Below are positions 1 to 4,322 of a stretch of DNA of 5,741 nt, piece by piece. Below the pieces are notes generated by a model. That model had not been told where the DNA came from and ran no database searches. It was given only the letters and a program-made list of their open reading frames with translations. This stretch comes from Phycisphaeraceae bacterium. GTDB lineage: Bacteria > Planctomycetota > Phycisphaerae > Phycisphaerales > Phycisphaeraceae. Within the stretch, counting starts at the first letter, position 1. The number at the start of each line of letters is the position of its first letter. Both the position numbers and the translations under genes were made by a program. Location of the stretch: NCBI GenBank assembly GCA_007119405.1, contig SKPT01000112.1, forward strand, positions 1 through 5,741, written 5' to 3'.

Positions 1-1
1 G

Positions 2-82
2 CCCGCGCCCGACCACCTCGCCGGTGCGGCCGTGCATCGCCTGGCCAGCCTGCTCCAGCAACGCTGCCTCCTGCTGCTCTGA
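2..82 (+). CDS. C-terminal end of an unidentified upstream protein (partial)
   Basis: The frame entering from the left edge stays open for 26 codons and ends in TGA at 80-82. The visible tail includes HLAGAAVHRLASLLQQ and ends in a Leu-rich stretch, which looks like an amphipathic helix. The third codon position is G or C in about 23 of 26 codons, like the neighbouring genes. A short open frame is weak evidence in DNA this GC-rich, and no start or domain is visible, so no function is assigned. The next gene starts 111 bp downstream on the same strand, so the two could be co-transcribed. Confidence 0.4.
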   Translation, partial: PAPDHLAGAAVHRLASLLQQRCLLLL

Positions 83-135
83 GCCCGGGCCACGCCCAGA
101 CCCCGACGCTGCGCCGGGCCGCCATCGGCCGCGGC

Positions 136-153
136 GATGTTGCACGTTACATC
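136..153. promoter_or_regulatory. Possible operator-like dyad upstream of the TRASH lipoprotein gene
   Basis: The 5-bp arms gatgt (136-140) and acatc (149-153) are separated by 8 bp, about 40 bp before the lipoprotein start. TGT-N8-ACA spacing resembles many dimeric-repressor sites, but arms this short can arise by chance. A TTGCAC at 140-145 overlaps it and could be a poor -35. No convincing -10 follows. Confidence 0.15.
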
Positions 154-193
154 ATCATCGGCAGGAATCGAACCCCAATCACGGAACCAAGCC

Positions 194-1027
194 ATGACTC
201 ATTACAAGCTCCACATGCCCGCCGCCGCGGCCGCCGCCCTGGCGCTGATCCTGACCGGCTGCGAGGGCGAGCCTCAGGCGGACGCCCCCCCAACCGACAC
301 CGGCCATGCCCACGACCATGACCACGATCACGACCACGATCACGATCATGACCACGACCATGACCATGACCACCACGCCGGCGACGGCGACTTCGAGGTG
401 CTGGCGTTCGTCGGCGACCCCTACCCGCTAACGACGTGCCCGGTCAGCGGGCTGAGCCTGCAGGCGATGGGCGGGCCGGCGCCGCACCTGCACGAGGGGC
501 GGGAGATCCGCTTCTGCTGCGCCGGCTGCGACGACGATTTCGAGGCCGACGCCGAGGCCAAGCTCGCCGAGATCGACGCGGCCATCATCGAGCAGCAGCG
601 CGAGCACTACCCGCTTGACACGTGCCTGGTTGAGGGCACGGCCCTGGAGCCGGGCGCGGTGGTCGAGCGGGTCTTCTACAACCGCCTGTTCCGCCTGGCC
701 AGCGCCGACGCGGCCGAGGCTGTCGCGGCCGAGCCCGAGCGTTACCTGGCCAAGCTCGATGAGGCGGTGATCGAGGCCCAGGCCGAGGCCTATGCGCTGG
801 GCGAGACGTGCGTGGTGTCGGACGAGCCGGTCGACGAGTGGGGCGAGCCGCGGGATCGCGTCTACCACAACCGGCTGGTGCGCTTCTGCTGCTCGACGTG
901 TGAGGAGGATTTCCTCGCCGACCCGCCGCGCTTCTTCGCCGCGCTGGACGAAGGCGTGGCGGTGGGCCTGACCCACGACCACGGCGGAGCCGGCCATGAC
1001 CACGATCATGACGATGACCATCACTGA
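194..1027 (+). CDS. His/Asp-rich lipoprotein with three TRASH/YHS-like metal-binding repeats
   Basis: Predicted 277-residue envelope lipoprotein, probably binding copper or another soft metal. The ATG at 194 is preferred because it gives a short n-region with Lys5, an Ala/Leu-rich core and the lipobox LTGC, with Cys23 as the lipidated residue. An in-frame ATG at 137 would bury this signal behind 19 residues. No Shine-Dalgarno site is visible. Residues 40-61 are ten His-Asp pairs followed by His-His. Three repeat units follow. Unit 1 has YPLTTCPVSG from residue 77 (Cys82) and FCCAGC at 107-112. Unit 2 has YPLDTC from 139 (Cys144), but its second half reads FRLASADA, so the paired cysteines are gone. 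Unit 3 has Cys206 and FCCSTC at 231-236. The last 17 or so residues are again His/Asp-rich. TRASH/YHS-type domains are associated with heavy-metal sensing and transport. The metal and the storage, buffering or delivery role are inferred. The next gene encodes the same type of Cys domain. Confidence 0.85.
   Translation: MTHYKLHMPAAAAAALALILTGCEGEPQADAPPTDTGHAHDHDHDHDHDHDHDHDHDHDHHAGDGDFEVLAFVGDPYPLTTCPVSGLSLQAMGGPAPHLHEGREIRFCCAGCDDDFEADAEAKLAEIDAAIIEQQREHYPLDTCLVEGTALEPGAVVERVFYNRLFRLASADAAEAVAAEPERYLAKLDEAVIEAQAEAYALGETCVVSDEPVDEWGEPRDRVYHNRLVRFCCSTCEEDFLADPPRFFAALDEGVAVGLTHDHGGAGHDHDHDDDHH
311..376 (+). repeat. In-frame CAY-GAY hexanucleotide tract encoding poly(His-Asp)
   Basis: Ten tandem CAY-GAY units plus CAC CAC lie inside the lipoprotein gene and encode 12 His and 10 Asp. 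The C/T wobble varies from unit to unit, so the tract is not a perfect microsatellite. That suggests it is kept for its protein sequence, though its length could still change by slippage. A shorter His/Asp tract closes the same gene at about 974-1024. Confidence 0.9.
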
Positions 1028-1044
1028 TAGTCGCGCGTGGACGC

Positions 1045-1273
1045 GGGTGCCACGGCTTGTCCGCGAAGCGGCAAGCCGTGGGCCCCGCTTGCGCGCCCCG
1101 GTGCCACTGGCCGCTTGTCCGCCAGTGCCTGGGCGTGCGCCGCCGACACGGCCAGAGCACCTTCAGCGCGTTCGCGGCGGCACGGGTGCCACACAGCATC
1201 CCGAAGGGTGCTGTGTGCGTGCGCCCGTCGACCTCCGACACCCAGCACGCTGCGCGATGCTGTGTGGCACCCG
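1045..1273. repeat. Composite palindromic intergenic repeat, terminal GGGTGCCAC/GTGGCACCC
   Basis: This block fills nearly the whole spacer between the two TRASH genes. It begins with gggtgccac (1045-1053) and ends with its reverse complement gtggcaccc (1264-1272). Inside are three palindromes. The first is a hairpin at 1050-1081 with 10-bp outer arms ccacggcttg/caagccgtgg, a bulged T at 1060, the clamp ccgc/gcgg and a GAA loop. The second has 7-bp arms, cactggc (1105-1111) and gccagtg (1121-1127). The third is a hairpin at 1190-1217 with arms cacacagca/tgctgtgtg, a bulged T, ccc/ggg and a GAA loop. A perfect 18-bp inverted repeat also joins 1183-1200 to 1256-1273. The first 36 bp recur at 4000-4035 with one mismatch. 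The family resembles REP/BIME-type palindromic repeats in layout, but I cannot name it. Confidence 0.85.
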
Positions 1274-1994
1274 CTCCTGCCGTGTTGAACTCGCGCTCGC
1301 CGTCGTGCTGACGGCCCTGCTCGCGACCGCCGCCAACACGCTCGCCGACGCCCCGGCGCCGGCGGGCGCCAACGCCATCTGCCCGGTGCATGGCGATCGC
1401 CAGGCGCTGGCGGCCTATCACAGCGAGCACGAGGGCGAGACGATCTACTTCTGCTGCGCCCGCTGCCGGGGCCAGTTCCAGCGCGACCCGCAGCGCTACC
1501 TGCCGGCGCTGGCGGGCACGGTGCTGGCGCACCTGGCGCACGACGCGCCGGCCGACGATCGCCCGCGCTGGCTCGCCTGGCTGGGGCGGCTGCACATTCC
1601 GCTGGTGCATCTGCCGCTGGGTCTGCTGGCCGGGGGGTTCATCGCGGAGTTGCTGCGCGTCGCGGGGGGCAAGCGGTTTGAGCCGATGGCCGGAGCGGCG
1701 CGCTACTGCCTCTGGCTGGGGGCCGGCGCGGCCGTGCTGGCGGCGGCGCTGGGCTGGATTCACGCTGCACCGCTGACGGAGGACGACCTGCTCGTGGCGC
1801 ATCGCCGCCTGGGCAGCTTCGCCGCGCTCGCCGCCGTCGCCGTCGCGGCCGCGCACGAGTGGCAGCGCCGCGGCGGCGGGGCGTGGCGGGGAGGCGTCTA
1901 CTGGGCCGGGCTCGTGACGATGATCGCCCTGGTCGGCGCCGCCGGCCACTTCGGCGGCATGCTCGTGCACGGGCACGACTTCCTGTCGTTCTGA
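1257..1994 (+). CDS. Exported TRASH/YHS-like domain fused to a DUF2231-type membrane domain
   Basis: Predicted 245-residue membrane protein. Residues 1-31 form a likely signal peptide: Arg6 and Arg9, then a hydrophobic ELALAVVLTALLATAA core, then a TLA-DAP-like cleavage site. A TRASH-like unit follows, with CPVHG (Cys42) and YFCCARC (Cys66, Cys67, Cys70), like units 1 and 3 of the preceding lipoprotein. From about residue 110 there are four hydrophobic helices: HIPLVHLPLG (His113, His118), YCLWLGAGAAVLAAALGW, HRRLGSFAALAAV (His182) and a last helix ending GHFGGMLVHG (His231, His238). This His pattern resembles DUF2231-type predicted membrane proteins, in which such residues could bind haem or metal. 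That function is inference. The ATG at 1257 is the only sensible start because the open frame upstream is just translated repeat. It lies inside the right arm of that repeat and has no Shine-Dalgarno site, so the exact start is uncertain. A metal-sensing or redox role in the envelope fits the neighbours. Confidence 0.82.
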   Translation: MLCGTRSCRVELALAVVLTALLATAANTLADAPAPAGANAICPVHGDRQALAAYHSEHEGETIYFCCARCRGQFQRDPQRYLPALAGTVLAHLAHDAPADDRPRWLAWLGRLHIPLVHLPLGLLAGGFIAELLRVAGGKRFEPMAGAARYCLWLGAGAAVLAAALGWIHAAPLTEDDLLVAHRRLGSFAALAAVAVAAAHEWQRRGGGAWRGGVYWAGLVTMIALVGAAGHFGGMLVHGHDFLSF

Positions 1995-2028
1995 AATGCG
2001 GCGCTCGCGGAGCCGTTCGGGACGGGCG

Positions 2029-2064
2029 TCAACCGGCCTGGCCCGCGTCCGGTACACTCGTGGC
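2029..2064 (+). promoter_or_regulatory. Probable promoter of the CBM9-like gene, leaderless arrangement
   Basis: TACACT at 2053-2058 matches the -10 consensus TATAAT at four of six positions, including the first, second and last bases. Transcription starting 6-7 bp downstream would begin at or next to the ATG at 2065, giving a leaderless mRNA. The -35 region (gtcaac near 2029-2034) is weak. No Shine-Dalgarno site lies before the ATG, which fits. Confidence 0.4.
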
Positions 2065-2763
2065 ATGACGACCACCGACACCGCCACGTACACCATCGCC
2101 CGCACCGCCGCCGCCAACCCCGTGCCCGGCCAATGGGACGACGCGACCTGGGCGGGCGTCGAAGCGCTGGCGATCGACCGCTTTCACGATCGCAGCAGCG
2201 ACCATCGCCCGCGCGTCGCCGCCAAGCTGCTGCACGACGACGAGCACATCTACGTCTTCTTCCGCGTCGAGGACCGCTACGTCGTCTCGAAGCGCACCGA
2301 GCTGCACGAGATGGTGTGCAAGGACAGTTGCGTCGAGTTCTTCGTCCGCCCGCGCGACGACGCCGGCTACTTCAACATCGAGATCAACGCCGGCGGGACG
2401 ATGCTGCTGTATTACTGCGCCGGCTGGAAGGGCGGCCCGGGCGACGGACGGATCAGGCGCACACCGATCACGCCCGCGCAGGCGGCGATGATCGACATCC
2501 ACGGCTCGCTGCCGCGCACCGTCGAGCCGGAGATCACCGAGCCGGTGACCTGGACGCTGCAATACCGCCTGCCCGTGGCGCTGTTCGAGGCCGAGCTCGG
2601 CCCGCTGCGCCCCCTGGCGGGCCAGCGCTGGCGGGCAAATTTCTACAAGTGCGCCGACGAGAGCTCGCACCCGCACTGGGCGAGCTGGTCGCCCGTCGGT
2701 GAAAAGCTCAGCTTCCACCAGCCCGACCGCTTCGGCACGATCGTGTTCGCGGAGGCGGACTGA
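2065..2763 (+). CDS. CBM9-like (DOMON-type) carbohydrate-binding protein
   Basis: Predicted 232-residue beta-sandwich protein of the carbohydrate-binding family 9-like group. The family pattern is visible from end to end: a start of the type ADxNPVPGQWDDATW (Trp24, Trp29), a strand with HDDEHIYVFFRVEDRYV, the core strand DSCVEFFVRP (Asp87 to Pro96), YFNIEINAGG, and the C-terminal signature WRANFYKC followed by WASWSPV and FHQPDRFGTIVF. Known members bind sugar-chain ends or sit beside glycoside hydrolases. Binding by this copy is inferred. There is no signal peptide or membrane segment, so as read the protein is cytoplasmic. The ATG at 2065 is preferred over the in-frame ATG at 1996 because the intervening residues are Arg-rich and unlike the family, and because the promoter-like TACACT would be swallowed. 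The TGA overlaps the first base of the repeat that follows. A hydrolase gene lies next on the same strand. Confidence 0.85.
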   Translation: MTTTDTATYTIARTAAANPVPGQWDDATWAGVEALAIDRFHDRSSDHRPRVAAKLLHDDEHIYVFFRVEDRYVVSKRTELHEMVCKDSCVEFFVRPRDDAGYFNIEINAGGTMLLYYCAGWKGGPGDGRIRRTPITPAQAAMIDIHGSLPRTVEPEITEPVTWTLQYRLPVALFEAELGPLRPLAGQRWRANFYKCADESSHPHWASWSPVGEKLSFHQPDRFGTIVFAEAD

Positions 2764-2785
2764 ACCACAGAGGCACAGAGAGCAC

Positions 2786-2823
2786 AGAGAAGAGAAGAGG
2801 AGAGAAGAGGAGAGAAAGAGAAG
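2786..2823. repeat. 38-nt homopurine tract with 10-bp tandem repeat
   Basis: All 38 bases are A or G on the plus strand. It contains agagaagagg twice in tandem (2791-2800, 2801-2810) and then a variant, agagaaagag (2811-2820). Such tracts can slip in replication and can form triplex structures. No coding role is visible. Confidence 0.85.
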
Positions 2824-2856
2824 TGGTAAGAAGAGCACCAAAGTAGAACATTCCGT

Positions 2857-2897
2857 TAACGCCCGTTCTGAGCGAGTCCGCGAGCGAAGGGCGGGAT
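2857..2897 (+). repeat. Interspersed repeat, copy A (taacgcccgt...gggat family)
   Basis: This 41-bp copy reads taacgcccgttctgagcga, then gtccgcg, then agcgaagggcgggat. An inverted copy lies at 4130-4163, with two substitutions and without the 7-bp gtccgcg. The core is itself partly palindromic (cgccc at 2860-2864 against gggcg at 2889-2893). It is nested inside the larger inverted-repeat-bounded element. Confidence 0.75.
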
Positions 2898-2907
2898 GAC
2901 GCCCGTC

Positions 2908-2940
2908 AGGGATCGGGAACCAGCACGGTTCAGGATCCCT
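2908..2940. other. Imperfect hairpin before the hydrolase gene
   Basis: A 7-bp outer stem (agggatc 2908-2914 with gatccct 2934-2940), a 2x2 internal mismatch and a 5-bp inner stem (gaacc 2917-2921 with ggttc 2927-2931) enclose the loop agcac. No T-run follows, so it is not a classic intrinsic terminator. It would lie in the 5' leader if transcription of the hydrolase begins upstream. Confidence 0.5.
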
Positions 2941-2976
2941 CATCCCGTTTTCTCTGTGCCTCCGTGGTTTACCCCC

Positions 2977-3960
2977 ATGCCCACACTCACCATCGCCAAC
3001 GACCGCTTCCTGCTCGACGGCCAGCCCATCGACCTCTGGGGCATCCGCACCGCCAGCGCCACCGCGAGCGACGCGTACTGCGAGCACCTGATCGCCCAGC
3101 TCGACGAGTACCTGGCCCACGGGGTCAATGCGGTGACGGTGTTCTACATGGGCTGCAAGGGCGCCCACTACGACCCGTTCTCGAGCGACGGCCGACACGT
3201 CGCCGCCGACCATCAGCGCCGCATGCAGCGCATCATCGAGGCGTGCGACGCGCGCGGCATGGTCCTCGTCGCGGGCATCTTCTACCAGCACGCGCCGTTC
3301 GGCCTGGCCGACGCCGACGCCGTACACGCGGCCGTGCGCACCGTCACCGCCGCGCTGAAGCCTTACCGCAACGTCATCATCAACGTCGCCAACGAGCAGA
3401 ACTCGCACGGCTACCGCAAGCACGCCGACATCTTCGACTTCAACGACCCGCAGCGCATCATCGGGCTCTGCCGCGCCGTGCACGAGGTCGACGCCGGGCG
3501 CATCGTCGGCGGCGGCGGGTATGAGCCGGCGAGCAACGAGATCATCGGCCGGGCCGACGACGTGGACGTGCTGCTGTTCGACACCGGGCATCCCGACACG
3601 AGCCAGCACGACACCGCGGCGATGTACGAGCGCTACCGCGCCGCGGGCGTGGTCGACAAGCCCATGATCAACGTCGAGACGTTCGGCGGCTGGACGCGGC
3701 ATTTCCCGCGCGGCGTGTTCGACGACGACCTGAAGCGGGCTTACATCGAGCAGATCGAGGCCGCGGCCACGCGCCCGGGCCTCGGCGTGTTCTTTCACAA
3801 CAACCCCTGGTGCCAGAGCACCGACGAGCCGATGCGCTACGACCTGGCCGGCCAGGGCACGCCCGGCGACCCGGGCATCCGCTGGTACTTCGAGGCGGTG
3901 CGGGATCGGCGAGAGGGCAAAAGCGCAACGAATCAGTCCGGATCGCAAGCAGACGATTGA
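2977..3960 (+). CDS. Putative glycoside hydrolase, clan GH-A-like TIM barrel
   Basis: Predicted 327-residue (beta/alpha)8 hydrolase, probably acting by the retaining mechanism on a beta-linked sugar polymer or oligosaccharide. The N-terminus (DRFLLDGQPIDLWGIRTA) is the short beta-hairpin that opens many GH5-like barrels. VNAVTVFYMG (about 50-59) and MVLVAGIFYQH (95-105) look like early barrel strands. NVIINVANEQN ends strand 4 with Asn139-Glu140, the expected acid/base pair. PMINVETFGGW places Glu234 at strand 7, the expected nucleophile. Exact family and substrate cannot be read by eye. There is no signal peptide, so the enzyme should act in the cytoplasm. The ATG at 2977 is chosen because the fold begins there. 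The open frame upstream runs through the repeat element, whose right end lies 7 bp before the ATG. No Shine-Dalgarno site is visible. The preceding CBM9-like gene suggests a shared carbohydrate role. Confidence 0.75.
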   Translation: MPTLTIANDRFLLDGQPIDLWGIRTASATASDAYCEHLIAQLDEYLAHGVNAVTVFYMGCKGAHYDPFSSDGRHVAADHQRRMQRIIEACDARGMVLVAGIFYQHAPFGLADADAVHAAVRTVTAALKPYRNVIINVANEQNSHGYRKHADIFDFNDPQRIIGLCRAVHEVDAGRIVGGGGYEPASNEIIGRADDVDVLLFDTGHPDTSQHDTAAMYERYRAAGVVDKPMINVETFGGWTRHFPRGVFDDDLKRAYIEQIEAAATRPGLGVFFHNNPWCQSTDEPMRYDLAGQGTPGDPGIRWYFEAVRDRREGKSATNQSGSQADD

Positions 3961-3999
3961 CCTTTGAATGGTTGGCTTGACCCGGGTTGGCCTCACTCA

Positions 4000-4080
4000 G
4001 GGTGCCACGGCTTGACCGCGAAGCGGCAAGCCGTGCGATGGTCCACAAACGCACGGCTTGCCCTTCGGGACAAGCCGTGG
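4000..4080. repeat. Two adjacent bulged GAA-loop hairpins, second copy of the composite repeat family
   Basis: Positions 4000-4035 repeat 1045-1080 at 35 of 36 bases. They fold as cacggcttg (4006-4014), bulged A (4015), ccgc, GAA, gcgg, caagccgtg (4027-4035). A second hairpin in the opposite orientation follows: cacggcttg (4052-4060), ccc, TTC, ggg, bulged A (4070), caagccgtg (4071-4079). On the minus strand the second one has the same GAA loop and bulged T. The head-to-head pair also allows one longer cruciform. The segment ends in gtggccccc, a damaged form of the gtggcaccc end seen at 1264-1272. Confidence 0.85.
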
Positions 4081-4129
4081 CCCCCGCACCCAAGCCTTTA
4101 TCTCAATGCACGTGAGCTGTCCCGCGGAA

Positions 4130-4163
4130 ATCCCACCCTTCGCTTCGCTCAGGACGGGCGTTA
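4130..4163 (-). repeat. Interspersed repeat, copy B (taacgcccgt...gggat family), inverted
   Basis: Read on the minus strand this 34-bp copy is taacgcccgtcctgagcga followed by agcgaagggtgggat. It aligns to 2857-2897 with two substitutions and lacks that copy's internal 7 bp. The ctgagcgaagcgaagg core resembles repeats that I recall as common in the intergenic DNA of several environmental phyla. Confidence 0.75.
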
Positions 4164-4243
4164 TCAAGCGCGCCTGACACGCCCGCACCCTCAAGCAAGG
4201 GGGCGGTTGTTCAAGGCTCCGAGCCAGGCCTTGCTTCGGGCCT

Positions 4244-4273
4244 CCTTCGTGTCCTTCGCGCCTTCGTGGCTTT
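4244..4273 (-). repeat. 9-bp-periodic repeat (accacgaagg type), inverted
   Basis: On the plus strand the units are ccttcgtgt, ccttcgcgc and cttcgtggc. On the minus strand it reads aaagccacgaaggcgcgaaggacacgaagg, given here as position 4273 down to 4244. Layout and period match the accacagagg ends of the 2763-2969 element, with acgaagg in place of acagagg, so the two are probably variants of one repeat class. Confidence 0.6.
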
Positions 4274-4288
4274 CCCCGCGCCGCCGCT

Positions 4289-4307
4289 CCGGGACCACCG
4301 GTCCCGG
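4289..4307. terminator. Hairpin between convergent genes, possible terminator
   Basis: A perfect 8-bp GC-rich stem, ccgggacc (4289-4296) and ggtcccgg (4300-4307), encloses a 3-nt loop. On the plus strand it is followed by ctttatat, a weak U-tract. On the minus strand it lies 16 bp past the ATPase stop codon but has no T-run after it. It may act as a weak or bidirectional terminator. Confidence 0.4.
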
Positions 4308-4322
4308 CTTTATATCGGTTCG

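Larger units (their letters stand above)
2763..2969. repeat. 207-bp intergenic element with 18-bp terminal inverted repeats
   Basis: The left end aaccacagaggcacagag (2763-2780) and the right end ctctgtgcctccgtggtt (2952-2969) are inverted copies matching at 17 of 18 positions. The left end continues the 9-bp period with agcacagag. Between the ends lie a homopurine tract (2786-2823), a second repeat family (2857-2897) and a hairpin (2908-2940). It contains no plausible gene and I see no target-site duplication. Similar accacagaggcacagag strings are, from general knowledge, frequent intergenic repeats in planctomycete-like genomes. Confidence 0.75.
3961..4322. other. Gene-free convergent spacer filled with interspersed repeats
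   Basis: This 362-bp gap lies between the ends of two convergent genes. I see no credible coding sequence, tRNA or ncRNA. It holds a palindromic pair (4000-4080), an inverted copy of the taacgcccgt family (4130-4163), a 9-bp-periodic repeat (4244-4273) and a hairpin (4289-4307). A further 6-bp inverted repeat, caaggc/gccttg, lies at 4212-4233. Plus-strand open frames across it are only open because of the base composition. Confidence 0.7.

Noticed and set aside
137..193. Earlier in-frame ATG start for the lipoprotein gene
   Set aside because: It adds 19 polar residues before the signal peptide and would spoil the lipoprotein signal. The start at 194 gives a normal n-region and lipobox.
1050..1081. 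Intrinsic terminator of the lipoprotein gene
   Set aside because: The hairpin is strong but followed by GGCCCC rather than a T-run, and the same hairpin recurs elsewhere as part of a repeat family. It might still attenuate transcription.
996..1256. N-terminal extension of the TRASH-DUF2231 gene starting at 996
   Set aside because: The extension overlaps the end of the lipoprotein gene in another frame and is otherwise the translation of palindromic repeat DNA. It precedes a proper signal peptide at 1257.
1045..1273. CRISPR array
   Set aside because: The repeated units are unevenly spaced, differ in sequence and are nested palindromes. There are no regular repeats with unique equal-length spacers and no cas genes.
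585..2117. 510-codon minus-strand open frame
   Set aside because: It is antisense to the two TRASH genes, its sequence is rich in Arg, Ala and Pro, and it crosses the repeat region with no recognisable domain.
2896..2976. Start of the hydrolase gene at 2896
   Set aside because: The extra residues come from the repeat element and hairpin. The fold begins at the ATG at 2977.
2029..3996. 655-codon minus-strand open frame
   Set aside because: It lies antisense to two well-supported genes and the repeat element. Long antisense frames are expected with strong GC bias at the third codon position, and its product is low-complexity with no domain.
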